A stretch of DNA of 37,042 nucleotides from Anaerorhabdus sp036637135 (GTDB lineage Bacteria > Bacillota_I > Bacilli_A > Erysipelotrichales > Erysipelotrichaceae): NCBI RefSeq assembly GCF_036637135.1, contig NZ_JAVWNC010000020.1, forward strand, positions 1 to 37,042, read 5' to 3'. Shown here piece by piece: positions 1 to 7,940 of the stretch. Every line of letters starts with the position of its first letter. The first letter of the stretch is position 1. The notes under the pieces were generated by a model. That model saw only the letters and a list, made by a program, of their open reading frames with translations, made no database searches and was not told the DNA's origin. Position numbers and translations under genes: made by a program.

Positions 1-1
1 A

Positions 2-78
2 TGGCGCGCCCAACAGGATTCGAACCTGCGGTCTTTCGAATCGGAATCGAATGCATTATCCAGCTATGCTATGGGCGC
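2..78 (-). tRNA. tRNA-Arg (anticodon CCG)
   Basis: Read on the minus strand this folds as a full cloverleaf: 7-bp acceptor stem GCGCCCA/TGGGCGC, D stem GCAT/ATGC, anticodon stem TTCGA/TCGAA around loop TTCCGAT, 5-base variable loop and T arm with TTCGAAT. The anticodon (positions 42-44) is CCG, which reads the arginine codon CGG. The 3' CCA is encoded. A weak promoter may lie just upstream on the same strand (-10-like TAAACT at 92-97, -35-like TTTATT at 115-120, 17-bp spacing). More tRNAs could follow beyond the left edge. Confidence 0.95.
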
Positions 79-150
79 AATTACCTTTGACAGTTTACCA
101 TATTATGAGAATTTAATAAACTCTCCTATTTTATCCATATACTAGCATTA

Positions 151-190
151 AAATAGGCATTATTTCTAGGAAAAATGCCTTTTTATATTG
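151..190 (+). terminator. Intrinsic terminator-like hairpin upstream of the FUSC gene
   Basis: AGGCAT (155-160) pairs with ATGCCT (175-180). An inner TTTC (163-166) pairs with GAAA (170-173) around a three-base loop. A T-rich tail follows on the plus strand. No plus-strand gene lies to its left in the window; the tRNA there is on the opposite strand. It may end a transcript entering from outside, or act as a weak bidirectional stop. Confidence 0.5.
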
Positions 191-216
191 TAATTCCATT
201 GATAAATGGCTACTAT
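188..216 (+). promoter_or_regulatory. Candidate sigma-A promoter for the FUSC/HAD pair
   Basis: -35 TTGTAA (188-193) and -10 TACTAT (211-216) are separated by 17 bp; each matches consensus at 4 of 6 positions. The predicted start near 223 leaves a short leader before the AGGAGA Shine-Dalgarno at about 237-242. Confidence 0.45.
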
Positions 217-249
217 TGTAATGTTTAACTACTTGTAGGAGAGTGTTGT

Positions 250-762
250 ATGACAAAAACTGAGAAGTGTGTACCTAAATTAGGACTAAGAAGTATCAAG
301 ACCGCTATCAGCACAACATTATGTGCCATCATCTATATTTTAATTAATCGTAATCCAACTTTCGCATGTATTGGAGCTGTTTTTGGGATGGAAACAAACA
401 ATGAACATCCTTTTAAGAGTGGTAGTAATCGACTAATTGGAACAATACTTGGTGGATTTCTAGGAATGGGTTTATTTTATCTACAAAATCAATCACAAAA
501 CAAACTGATCCAAATACTTTATTTACTTGTAGGTATTATCTTACTCATATTCATTAGTCAATATCTTGGATACCCAGGCGCCATACAAGGTGGTGCCGTT
601 GTTTTCTATATTGTTATGTTAAATACTCCCGCTGATCAAACAGTAACTTATGCGATAAACCGTATGATTGATACTGCAGTAGGTGTTTGTATTTCTATAT
701 TGATTAATGTTGTAATGTCGCGTAAGAATATGTCATGTGTCTTCAAAAACATCAAAGAATAA
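250..762 (+). CDS. FUSC/aromatic acid exporter-like integral membrane protein
   Basis: A 170-residue, very hydrophobic protein with about five or six membrane segments. The pattern of an N-terminal LGLRSIKTAIS stretch, paired short helices, and a conserved segment around EHPFKSGSNRLIGT resembles the membrane half of the FUSC / ArAE_1 (DUF939) family. Members of that family are thought to export aromatic or other organic acids. The cytoplasmic domain found in longer members is absent, so this is a minimal version. The ATG at 250 is placed by an AGGAGA site 7-8 bases upstream. The gene ends 31 bases before the HAD phosphatase on the same strand, so the two are probably co-transcribed. The substrate cannot be read from the sequence. 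Confidence 0.75.
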   Translation: MTKTEKCVPKLGLRSIKTAISTTLCAIIYILINRNPTFACIGAVFGMETNNEHPFKSGSNRLIGTILGGFLGMGLFYLQNQSQNKLIQILYLLVGIILLIFISQYLGYPGAIQGGAVVFYIVMLNTPADQTVTYAINRMIDTAVGVCISILINVVMSRKNMSCVFKNIKE

Positions 763-793
763 TGCTATAATAAGCTAACGAGGTGGAAAAAAT

Positions 794-1594
794 ATGAATA
801 TAAAATTACTTGTTTGTGATATAGACGGAACACTAATACCCTATACACGTGATCGAATCACCCCAACACTAAAAGCAGCATTTGACCAAGCAAAAGCCGA
901 TGGAATACAAATTCTAATTGCAACTGGAAGACATTATTCATTTGTACACAAAAGTATTTTTGAAGATATTGACCCTGACTATTTAGTTACAATCAATGGT
1001 GCTTGCTTAGTTGATAAACATGGAACAGTACTTGAATCACATCCCATATCAGAAGAAGATTTATACAAAATTTGGGATTTGTGTAAGAAACATGATATTG
1101 GTTTAGGCTTTAAATTTAAAGAAGGAGTTGTTGGTTATCACAACTACAAAAAATTCTATAAAGGATATGCAGGTGATCATGATTATGGTGATGCGATATT
1201 TGAAAATCCAAAAGATGAAGATTTCCACATTCAACATGGTATGCCTTTAGGAATATTCTTAATTGGGAATGAAGAAATCATTGAAACATTTAAAGAACAA
1301 GTTCCTGATTTATTCTTTGCATGGTCATACAAAGATGGTTATGATGTATATCCATTGGGTTTTAGTAAAGCCATGGCAATTGAAACAGTTTTAGAAATGA
1401 ATCATATTACATGGGACAACGTTATGTCCTTTGGCGATGCAGAAAATGATATTGAGATGTTGCATCGTGCTAAAGTTGGTGTTGCAATGGGAAATTCAAA
1501 ACCAATCGTACAAAAAGAGGCTGACTATGTGACAACCTCTGTAGATGAAGATGGAATTGTATTTGCTTTAAAGCATTTTGAAATTATAAAATAA
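794..1594 (+). CDS. Cof-type HAD-IIB family sugar-phosphatase-like hydrolase
   Basis: A 266-residue soluble hydrolase with all four HAD motifs: DIDGT (D9 nucleophile, D11 acid/base), ATGR (T44), a lysine at K192, and GDAEND (D215, D219) for Mg2+. The long insert between motifs II and III is the type IIB (Cof) cap. Family members dephosphorylate sugar phosphates, flavin or pyridoxal phosphates with broad specificity, so no exact substrate is claimed. An AGGTGG site sits 7 bases before the ATG. The last 11 bases overlap the convergent RluA-type gene, and the terminator for this transcript lies inside that neighbour. Confidence 0.88.
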   Translation: MNIKLLVCDIDGTLIPYTRDRITPTLKAAFDQAKADGIQILIATGRHYSFVHKSIFEDIDPDYLVTINGACLVDKHGTVLESHPISEEDLYKIWDLCKKHDIGLGFKFKEGVVGYHNYKKFYKGYAGDHDYGDAIFENPKDEDFHIQHGMPLGIFLIGNEEIIETFKEQVPDLFFAWSYKDGYDVYPLGFSKAMAIETVLEMNHITWDNVMSFGDAENDIEMLHRAKVGVAMGNSKPIVQKEADYVTTSVDEDGIVFALKHFEIIK

Positions 1595-2465
1595 TTTTGG
1601 GTAATAGGGAATCGAATACGATTCTCTTTTCTTTTGTAAAAGGATCAGTCCATTTTAAGGACACCGCATACAGTCCCATACCATCAAAATCTTTTGTCAT
1701 TCGTCCATATAAATTATCATTTACGATTGGACAATGAATTGCGGATAAATGAACACGAATTTGATGTGTTCTTCCTGTTTCTAATTTACATTCAATTAAT
1801 GAATACATATCATTATGTGATATGACTTTAAGTTTAGTGAGTGCATCTTTTCCAGTAGAAGATACTCTCATTCGTTTTGCATCATGTCGATCTCTACCTA
1901 ACCGTTTATCAATCGTCATTTCATCCTCACTTGGTCGATTAAATGTAATTGCGTGATATGTACGTTCAATTCTTTTCTCCATTAACTCTTCATCAAACCA
2001 AGGTTGTAATAAAGGAACTTTACAAAACAAGACTAGTCCTTGTGTTTCTTCATCAAGACGATGAATATATCGTACAGGAATTGAATATCCTTGTTGTGCA
2101 TAATAGGTCGCTACTTGATTGGCAAGTGTGCCTGTTTTTTGTTTATCATCCTCGTGGACAATAATACCCGCATCTTTATGGACAACACAAACTAAATCAT
2201 CTTCATAAACAACTTCAGCACATTTCTTATCCATCGCATAATCAATCTCTTCAATGGGCATTTGAATTGTGATTTCATCATTCTTTTGAAGAATATATTC
2301 TCTTTGTACTGTAGTTCGATTCACCTTGATTCTTTTTTCAGTAAAGAGAAGATGAAGATTCTTTTTTGACATTTTAAAAAGTTGAAGGAATTCAATTAAG
2401 CTTTCTCCTTCAACCTCATTAAGATAATTTATTTTTAACTCATTGAGATTTACACTATATTTCAT
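1584..2465 (-). CDS. RluA-family 23S rRNA/tRNA pseudouridine synthase
   Basis: A 293-residue enzyme. The N-terminal 75 residues look like a divergent S4 RNA-binding domain. The catalytic domain carries HRLDEET (catalytic Asp is D138 by count) and the conserved block ETGRTHQIRVHL followed by a YG motif near residue 255, both diagnostic of RluA/RluD-type uridine isomerases. Which uridine it modifies cannot be decided; Bacillota usually carry several paralogues. It follows the ABC block by 42 bases with no clear hairpin between, so it may be the last gene of that transcript. The Shine-Dalgarno before the ATG at 2465 is weak (GTAGGG about 14 bases upstream). Confidence 0.9.
   Translation of the reverse strand: MKYSVNLNELKINYLNEVEGESLIEFLQLFKMSKKNLHLLFTEKRIKVNRTTVQREYILQKNDEITIQMPIEEIDYAMDKKCAEVVYEDDLVCVVHKDAGIIVHEDDKQKTGTLANQVATYYAQQGYSIPVRYIHRLDEETQGLVLFCKVPLLQPWFDEELMEKRIERTYHAITFNRPSEDEMTIDKRLGRDRHDAKRMRVSSTGKDALTKLKVISHNDMYSLIECKLETGRTHQIRVHLSAIHCPIVNDNLYGRMTKDFDGMGLYAVSLKWTDPFTKEKRIVFDSLLPKIIL
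1607..1634 (+). terminator. Intrinsic terminator for the FUSC/HAD transcript
   Basis: GGGAATCG (1607-1614) pairs with CGATTCTC (1619-1626), allowing one G-U, around an AATA loop; TTTTCTTTT follows. It lies inside the 3' coding part of the convergent pseudouridine synthase gene. Confidence 0.8.
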
Positions 2466-2507
2466 ACTACTATGATATAGCCCTACCTCATGTTTCGCAA
2501 GTACCTT

Positions 2508-3305
2508 TTAAACTGCAAGACGTTTTTTGTTAAAAATCACAACACTTAACGAAACTAGAATAACAATGATTACAAGGTAAACACAATTAATCACCCATAC
2601 TGTTTCTCCACCTGCAATAGCCATGGGATCATACCATCCAAAAATCGAAATTTTCTTAAGTATCTCTGTCTTATCTGAAACATCGCCTAGCATCTTAAGC
2701 AATAAGAACATAATCGGGATACCTGCACCAAATGCAATTGAGTGTTTTGTTTCTGAAAATACGCAAGAGAAGAAGAACGAAATACTCATAACAACAAGAT
2801 TTACCAACAATACAGTTACATTCAAGTTGAAGAATGCTTCTACATTTAAATCATTTGGAAACATGGCTTTACCAATTAATACATTGAATGCAAATAAGAT
2901 TGCAAGCATGATTGTTAATGATAATAATGCATAGACAGCTTTTGTAACAATTATTTTTACTCTTGAATCTGGTGTTGCCAGTAAACAAGCAATCGACCCA
3001 TTATCCACAGATTTTGCAACTAGTTTATTCGCTAACAAAATGCTATATACCATGGGAAAACCAACCATGAGTAAGCCATACAACCAACTAGCTAAATAGC
3101 CTGTCATATCTGTAAATGCACTAGCGAAACCAAATGCTTTCATCATTTCTGGCGGAAATAGTTCAAACATTTGCATCAAGTTCTTTACGTTATCTGGACT
3201 ATACATTGAAATCATAACACCAGAATACATCATCAACACCAGTGTAAAAATTACAAACAATACCCAATTCTTTTTAATTGTTAGTTTAAATAGTGCGATA
3301 CTCAT
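2508..3305 (-). CDS. ABC-2 type transporter permease (second exporter)
   Basis: A 265-residue protein with about six membrane segments, matching the ABC-2 permease pattern in length and layout. After the second helix it has LLATPDSR, the counterpart of TKPISR and TKPRSR in the two permeases upstream, so the three look like diverged copies. Its ATG overlaps the TAA of the preceding ATPase by one base (TAATG), which implies translational coupling and pairs it with that ATPase. It is the last ABC gene of the block. The substrate is unknown; homologous systems export antimicrobial peptides, lipids or drugs. Confidence 0.85.
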   Translation of the reverse strand: MSIALFKLTIKKNWVLFVIFTLVLMMYSGVMISMYSPDNVKNLMQMFELFPPEMMKAFGFASAFTDMTGYLASWLYGLLMVGFPMVYSILLANKLVAKSVDNGSIACLLATPDSRVKIIVTKAVYALLSLTIMLAILFAFNVLIGKAMFPNDLNVEAFFNLNVTVLLVNLVVMSISFFFSCVFSETKHSIAFGAGIPIMFLLLKMLGDVSDKTEILKKISIFGWYDPMAIAGGETVWVINCVYLVIIVILVSLSVVIFNKKRLAV

Positions 3306-4189
3306 TATTTATTCCCCCTAGCATAGTAATGCATGAAGACATCCTCAAGTGTTTGAGCCTTGATGTCCAGTGATATCACATGCAACATGGAACAAGCTTT
3401 GATAAACTTATCGACTTGATCTCCTGTTACATAAACCTCCACAACATCATTCACATTATCTACTTCATACCCTAACTTAGTGAAGAGTTCTAAAGCTTGT
3501 GTATTGTTTGTGGTTTTTAACTCATATCCTTTTCTTTGAGAATTCTTAAGTGTTTCAATATCTGCATGCGCAACTAAATGGCCATCCTTAATAATTAAGA
3601 CATGATCACATGTTCTTTCTACTTCCTCAAACATATGGCTCGACATGAGGATTGTTTTTCCTCTTTCCTTTTCTGATTTAATTAGTTCTACAAATCGATT
3701 TTGCATGAGTGGATCTAAACCACTTGTCGGTTCATCCAAAATATAAACATCAGGATCATGCATAAATGCCGCAACAATACCTAATTTTTGTTTCATTCCT
3801 TTGGAGTATTTTTTAATACTTCCCTTTGGTGAAAACTCAAACATTTGAATTAATTCTTTTTCTCGTGTGCGATCCTTTATTCCTCGAACTTCCGCAAGAT
3901 AATTCAAATACTCTTCACCAGTCATACCATCAAGGAATGTAATCTCCCCTGGCAAATATCCCAAATTTTTCATTATTTCTGGTGCATCATCAAAAGTATC
4001 CATACCATCAATTGATGCACTACCTTCATCCGCTTTAATAAATCCCAATAGTGCTCGGATTGTAGTCGTTTTTCCTGCTCCATTTGGACCAAGGTAACCT
4101 ATTACTTCACCTTGCTTAACTTCAAAGTTTAGGTTAAATACACCCTTACCATTGCGATACTTTAGTGTTAGATTATTTACATTAATCAT
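3305..4189 (-). CDS. ABC transporter ATP-binding protein (second exporter)
   Basis: A 294-residue ATPase with Walker A GPNGAGKT (residues 34-41), a signature-like YSKGMKQK (128-135), Walker B with LDEPTSGLDP (D152, E153) and a later SSHMFEEVE switch region with its histidine. The C-terminal 80 residues form the accessory domain usual in BcrA/NatA-type ATPases that pair with ABC-2 permeases. It powers export across the cytoplasmic membrane, most likely with the overlapping downstream permease. The ATG at 4189 follows a GAGGGG site and lies 16 bases after the stop of the previous gene, within one operon. Confidence 0.92.
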   Translation of the reverse strand: MINVNNLTLKYRNGKGVFNLNFEVKQGEVIGYLGPNGAGKTTTIRALLGFIKADEGSASIDGMDTFDDAPEIMKNLGYLPGEITFLDGMTGEEYLNYLAEVRGIKDRTREKELIQMFEFSPKGSIKKYSKGMKQKLGIVAAFMHDPDVYILDEPTSGLDPLMQNRFVELIKSEKERGKTILMSSHMFEEVERTCDHVLIIKDGHLVAHADIETLKNSQRKGYELKTTNNTQALELFTKLGYEVDNVNDVVEVYVTGDQVDKFIKACSMLHVISLDIKAQTLEDVFMHYYARGNK

Positions 4190-4205
4190 ATTTAATACTT
4201 CCCCT

Positions 4206-5006
4206 CTAGTTGACTGCTTTCAAATCTCTTTTATTAAAATAACTATATGCTAAAATACTTGAAATTACGATAATTATTATCGCCGCGATTATGTAGAAAA
4301 TACTCAACTGATATTGAAGAATTTCTATTGGCGGAAAATACTTCATTGGTGATAAAATTCTAACTATTCCAGGTTTTTCAATCATATCTACAACAACACC
4401 AATAATAAATGTTACTAAGAAAAATACATTACCATAGAAAGTTCCTTTCTCAGGACGAGTACATATAGAACAAATAAAAGCTGTCACTGCATAATACAAC
4501 AAACAAATAAGAAACATCGCAATACTGAAATAGATGATTTCTTTGAATATAGATTCATTAATATTTAATATTGATAAACCAATATAAGAAAACACAATAT
4601 TAACAAGCGTAAAACCTGCTAAATAAATAACACCGACAATAAGTTTCATCGAGAGTATCGCAGCTCTACTTCTTGGTTTCGTAAAGATAAACTCATATGT
4701 CTTATCTACAATCTCGCGATTCATCGCATTTCCTGCAAGATAAATCGCATACACACATCCACACATCAAAACAAAATAAGCAAGTATTGCATAATATCCG
4801 GATAGGGTTTCGATATTAATTCCTACAATACCAATCAACGCTTGTACTACTCTTGGTATTTGATCAATGATAGCACTCATTGATGCCCCACCCTCAGATA
4901 CACCTGTAAACTTAATAAGACCGACAATATCCAAGACAAATAAACCGACTAACCAAATCAAAAATGGCTTAAATCCTAAACGTAATTCTTTCTTGATTAT
5001 ATTCAT
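4206..5006 (-). CDS. ABC-2 type transporter permease (first exporter, subunit B)
   Basis: A 266-residue membrane protein with about six hydrophobic helices and a short cytoplasmic N-terminus. The cytoplasmic loop after helix 2 carries FTKPRSR, the motif shared with its two relatives in this block. The start lies 7 bases after the stop of the upstream permease, so the two probably form a heterodimeric pore served by the ATPase at 5812-6684. Substrate not inferable. Confidence 0.85.
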   Translation of the reverse strand: MNIIKKELRLGFKPFLIWLVGLFVLDIVGLIKFTGVSEGGASMSAIIDQIPRVVQALIGIVGINIETLSGYYAILAYFVLMCGCVYAIYLAGNAMNREIVDKTYEFIFTKPRSRAAILSMKLIVGVIYLAGFTLVNIVFSYIGLSILNINESIFKEIIYFSIAMFLICLLYYAVTAFICSICTRPEKGTFYGNVFFLVTFIIGVVVDMIEKPGIVRILSPMKYFPPIEILQYQLSIFYIIAAIIIIVISSILAYSYFNKRDLKAVN

Positions 5007-5013
5007 AATTTAT

Positions 5014-5802
5014 CTACACCGCCTTTACATCTTCTTTAATAAATCTGATATATGCAACAATCAAAAACAAAATTGAAACCACAATACCAGTAAGCATATA
5101 AATTGAATCATTTGTTGATGTGAAGAATTGCATAGGATCAAAATATTTTAAGGGTGCTAGATATCGCATTTCTTTGATTTCTAAAATATTGTAGACAGCT
5201 GACAAAATGAAACCGACAAATCCCAATAAAGATGCAATATTGGATACAGAACGTATTCTTTTCATCACTATTGCCATACAAATACCCAATGTATAGAAGA
5301 AGAATTGAGTAAGAAACATCATACTTGATGCACCTAACATTTCCATCATTGTTTTACCGAAATGAATACCATAGAAACAGCTTACAATAATATATACAAG
5401 ATTAAATAAAATAAGCAATGTACATCCTGATAAAAACTTTGATATAAAAATACTGTTACGACTAATTGGTTTTGTAAGTAAGAAATCAATGCATTTAACT
5501 TTCTTTTCACGTGCAAAAATAGACAGTCCAATTGATGCGGACATTATAACTCCCATTAATGATAAATATGCAAAACTAAATTCAAAGAAACCTCCAAAGT
5601 CAACCATTGTATTTAAATCGAACGCAAATGCCTTTGTAAATTCAGGTGGCATTTTACTAATAACTTCAATAATATCTTTCAAGCTATTATTGAATACTGG
5701 ATAAACTCCCGCAAACAACGCAACCATAAGGATAACAAAGGAAGCCGTCCACAATAAAACTGATTTCCATTGCTTCTCTAATTCAAATAAATAAATATTC
5801 AT
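5014..5802 (-). CDS. ABC-2 type transporter permease (first exporter, subunit A)
   Basis: A 262-residue, six-helix membrane protein of the ABC-2 permease type with LLTKPISR after the second helix. I chose the ATG at 5802 rather than an in-frame GTG at 5811, because the AGGTGA Shine-Dalgarno, which overlaps the TAG stop of the ATPase gene, is correctly spaced only for the ATG. The arrangement implies translational coupling with the ATPase just upstream and a shared transporter with the next permease. Confidence 0.85.
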   Translation of the reverse strand: MNIYLFELEKQWKSVLLWTASFVILMVALFAGVYPVFNNSLKDIIEVISKMPPEFTKAFAFDLNTMVDFGGFFEFSFAYLSLMGVIMSASIGLSIFAREKKVKCIDFLLTKPISRNSIFISKFLSGCTLLILFNLVYIIVSCFYGIHFGKTMMEMLGASSMMFLTQFFFYTLGICMAIVMKRIRSVSNIASLLGFVGFILSAVYNILEIKEMRYLAPLKYFDPMQFFTSTNDSIYMLTGIVVSILFLIVAYIRFIKEDVKAV

Positions 5803-5811
5803 ATCACTCAC

Positions 5812-6684
5812 CTACACATAATAATGAAGGAATATTTCTTCAAGTGATGGTTCATTAATTTCTATATTTTGTATATTTAATTTTGTAAGTTCTTGTACCA
5901 ATTTATTACAATCCCCTTTATACATAAAGGAAATTGAATTACCTTGTACAACTAAATCACTCATTCCTTCAAGTAGTATTGAACTTGCTTCTAGTTTGGT
6001 TGTAATGAATACTTTCTTGTAAGCTTGTTCTTGTAAATCACTAATCTTTTGAGTGCTGATTATTCTTCCTTCTTTGATTATCGCAACACGATCACATATC
6101 TTTTGTACTTCACTTAATATATGAGATGAAAACAAAACAGTTGCGCCTCTTTTGTTTTCTTCTTTAATAATCTCAAAGAATTTCTTTTGAATCAGTGGAT
6201 CTAATCCTGATGTTGGTTCATCCAAGATAATAAGTTTTGGTGAATGCAATAAACCTTGTATGATTCCCACTTTTTTCTTATTACCCAAACTCATATCTTC
6301 GATCTTTTTATTCAAATCTAGTTCCAATCGATTTGCTAAGTCTTCTATTTTCTTTGTACAGTCTTTCTTATAAAAACTTGCAGAATATTTTAATAAATCT
6401 ATTGCTTTCATATTATCATAATAGAATACTTCACTTGGAAGATATCCAATATTATTTAATATTTCAACACGATCTTTGTGACAATCTAGCCCAAATATTT
6501 TTGCATCTCCACCGGTCTTTGAAATAAGTGATAACAGTGTTCTAATCGTTGTTGATTTACCTGCACCATTTGGTCCAATGAATCCAAAGATCTCACTCTC
6601 TTCAATTTTAAGATCTACATCAATAATTCCCCTTGATTTTCCATAAGCCTTCGTCAACTTGTTTGTTTCAATAACAAATGCCAT
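5812..6684 (-). CDS. ABC transporter ATP-binding protein (first exporter)
   Basis: A 290-residue ATPase: Walker A GPNGAGKST (37-45), a degenerate signature MSLGNKKKVG (131-140) instead of LSGGQ, Walker B with LDEPTSGLD (D155, E156) and switch histidine H188. It is of the BcrA/CcmA type that works with separate ABC-2 permeases. The frame is open upstream to 6780, but AGGAGG at 6693-6698 lies 8 bases before the ATG at 6684, and a TATAAT box at 6727-6732 lies inside the longer frame, so 6684 is the start. It is the first gene of the five-gene block. Confidence 0.92.
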   Translation of the reverse strand: MAFVIETNKLTKAYGKSRGIIDVDLKIEESEIFGFIGPNGAGKSTTIRTLLSLISKTGGDAKIFGLDCHKDRVEILNNIGYLPSEVFYYDNMKAIDLLKYSASFYKKDCTKKIEDLANRLELDLNKKIEDMSLGNKKKVGIIQGLLHSPKLIILDEPTSGLDPLIQKKFFEIIKEENKRGATVLFSSHILSEVQKICDRVAIIKEGRIISTQKISDLQEQAYKKVFITTKLEASSILLEGMSDLVVQGNSISFMYKGDCNKLVQELTKLNIQNIEINEPSLEEIFLHYYV

Positions 6685-6726
6685 ATTCATTTCCTCCTGT
6701 TTGTGAGTTACTCTTTTGACAATGTT

Positions 6727-6732
6727 ATTATA
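6727..6732 (-). promoter_or_regulatory. -10 box for the ABC exporter operon
   Basis: Perfect TATAAT on the minus strand, about 43 bases before the first ATG. The -35 region is only T-rich and lies within the tail of the terminator of the upstream acetyltransferase gene, so no good -35 hexamer can be assigned. Confidence 0.5.
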
Positions 6733-6744
6733 CGCCCTATCCAA

Positions 6745-6789
6745 CAAATAAAAATGCAAGACACAGTGACTTTTGTGCATCTTGCATTT
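6745..6789 (-). terminator. Intrinsic terminator after the GNAT gene
   Basis: AAATGCAAGA (6752-6761) pairs with TCTTGCATTT (6780-6789), and inner CACA (6762-6765) pairs with TGTG (6774-6777). Read on the minus strand the stem is followed by TTTTTATTTG. Confidence 0.85.
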
Positions 6790-6796
6790 CGTTCCT

Positions 6797-7225
6797 TTAT
6801 ATCCTTTTAATCAGTTTTTGACATGGATAATCAAATACAATGAGATTTTCTGCTTCGACAAACCCACAAGAGAAGTAACAGTTTCTTGCTGCCTTTCCTT
6901 TGGGATCACCTTCTCTAAACGTAATGACATGAATCTCTTCATCTTCGTTGAAATGTGTAAAGCATTGATTGATTAACTGTTTCGATATACCTTGCCTACG
7001 ATAAGTTGGATGTATTGCTAGAAACAATAATTCTTGATTATCTTTTGAAAAAATAATTAAACCAGCACATCTAGATTCTCTTTGTTCTATTATTGCTTCT
7101 TGGTTTTCGATTGCATGGTGTACTGCTTCTAAAAATTCTTCTTCTTTGTATCCTGCAAAATCATCTTTTACAAGTAACATCATTTCAAGTACTGAAGGTA
7201 TATCTTCTCTCACTAAATATCGCAT
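6797..7225 (-). CDS. GNAT-family N-acetyltransferase
   Basis: A 142-residue protein with the acetyl-CoA binding motif A of the GNAT fold: a hydrophobic strand LFLAIHP followed by YRRQGISKQL, then an N-R/N-C-Y-F-S-C-G-F stretch typical of the last strand-helix. The acceptor substrate is unknown. I chose the ATG at 7225, 9 bases after GAGG, over a GTG five codons upstream that overlaps the Shine-Dalgarno. It has its own promoter (7248-7275) and terminator (6745-6789), so it is a single-gene unit. Confidence 0.85.
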   Translation of the reverse strand: MRYLVREDIPSVLEMMLLVKDDFAGYKEEEFLEAVHHAIENQEAIIEQRESRCAGLIIFSKDNQELLFLAIHPTYRRQGISKQLINQCFTHFNEDEEIHVITFREGDPKGKAARNCYFSCGFVEAENLIVFDYPCQKLIKRI

Positions 7226-7247
7226 ATCCAAATTCCTCACTACTGGA

Positions 7248-7275
7248 ATTATATCATATTCATTTATACTTTCAA
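7248..7275 (-). promoter_or_regulatory. Promoter of the GNAT gene
   Basis: On the minus strand: -35 TTGAAA (7270-7275), 16-bp spacer, extended -10 TGA-TATAAT (hexamer 7248-7253). The -35 box lies inside the last codons of the upstream DUF4256 gene. Confidence 0.7.
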
Positions 7276-7824
7276 GAAACCTCTAAATCCTCTTCCACTA
7301 TAGTATGACTCTGCACCATTATGGTAAACAAATACTGTATTGAATCGGCGATCACAAAATAATGCACCACCTAATTTTCGAATAGATTCAGGTGTTTTAA
7401 TCCAACTTGAAGTTTTCAAATCCACAGGTTCAATGCTTTGAAGCGTACGATATTGCACCTCATCAATTAATTCAATACCCATTGACTTTGCCAAATGAGT
7501 AGCACTATCTTCAGGTTTGAATTTTTTCCTTGCTTCCAGTGCCTCTTGATCATAACATAAATTAGTTCTACCTTTGGGACTCTCTTTTGAACAATCAACA
7601 TAAAGATACATCATTGTATTTGAATCTATACCAATCACATCAGGTTCACCACCTGTTTCTTCCATCATGAAAAGTGACATTAATTTATCTGACTGATTCA
7701 TTAGATGTTCTTCAACATCTTTCCAGTTCATTGTTTCATGGCGATGCATATTTGAATTAAATCTTTCTTCTAATATTGTAAGTAAGTTTGTCATTTGAAG
7801 CTTAGTTAATTTTTTACTTGTCAT
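7264..7824 (-). CDS. DUF4256 family protein
   Basis: A 186-residue soluble protein that matches the DUF4256 family along its length. The recognisable landmarks are an early RHETMNW stretch, GGEPDVIG, the block DCSKESPKGR followed by CYDQEALEARK, and the C-terminal KLGGALFCDRR and YHNGAESYYSGRGFRG segments. No biochemical function is established for the family as far as I know. The start at 7824 is set by AGAGG 5 bases upstream; an ATG five codons earlier overlaps this site. The gene appears monocistronic, with possible weak -35/-10 hexamers at 7884-7889 (TTGACT) and 7861-7866 (TACGAA). Confidence 0.88.
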   Translation of the reverse strand: MTSKKLTKLQMTNLLTILEERFNSNMHRHETMNWKDVEEHLMNQSDKLMSLFMMEETGGEPDVIGIDSNTMMYLYVDCSKESPKGRTNLCYDQEALEARKKFKPEDSATHLAKSMGIELIDEVQYRTLQSIEPVDLKTSSWIKTPESIRKLGGALFCDRRFNTVFVYHNGAESYYSGRGFRGFLKV

Positions 7825-7905
7825 AAGAACCTCTTCCATTTTGTTTCTTTACCTACATTATTCGTACACCGAAAGACAAATGAAGTCAATGAAAGTACTT
7901 TTATA

Positions 7906-7934
7906 ACAAAAGAAAACCTTGTTTGCACAAGGTT
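7906..7934 (-). terminator. Intrinsic terminator after the rRNA methyltransferase gene
   Basis: AACCTTG (7915-7921) pairs with CAAGGTT (7928-7934) around a six-base loop. On the minus strand the tail reads TTCTTTTG. It closes the transcript coming from the envelope operon. Confidence 0.8.
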
Positions 7935-7940
7935 CATTTC

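Noticed and set aside
1561..1583. Terminator for the RluA-type gene (TGCTTTAAAGCA palindrome in the HAD gene end)
   Set aside because: The palindrome leaves no room for a loop and has no proper T tail on the minus strand.
6685..6780. N-terminal extension of the first ABC ATPase
   Set aside because: The extension spans the TATAAT box and the terminator of the previous gene; AGGAGG marks the start at 6684.
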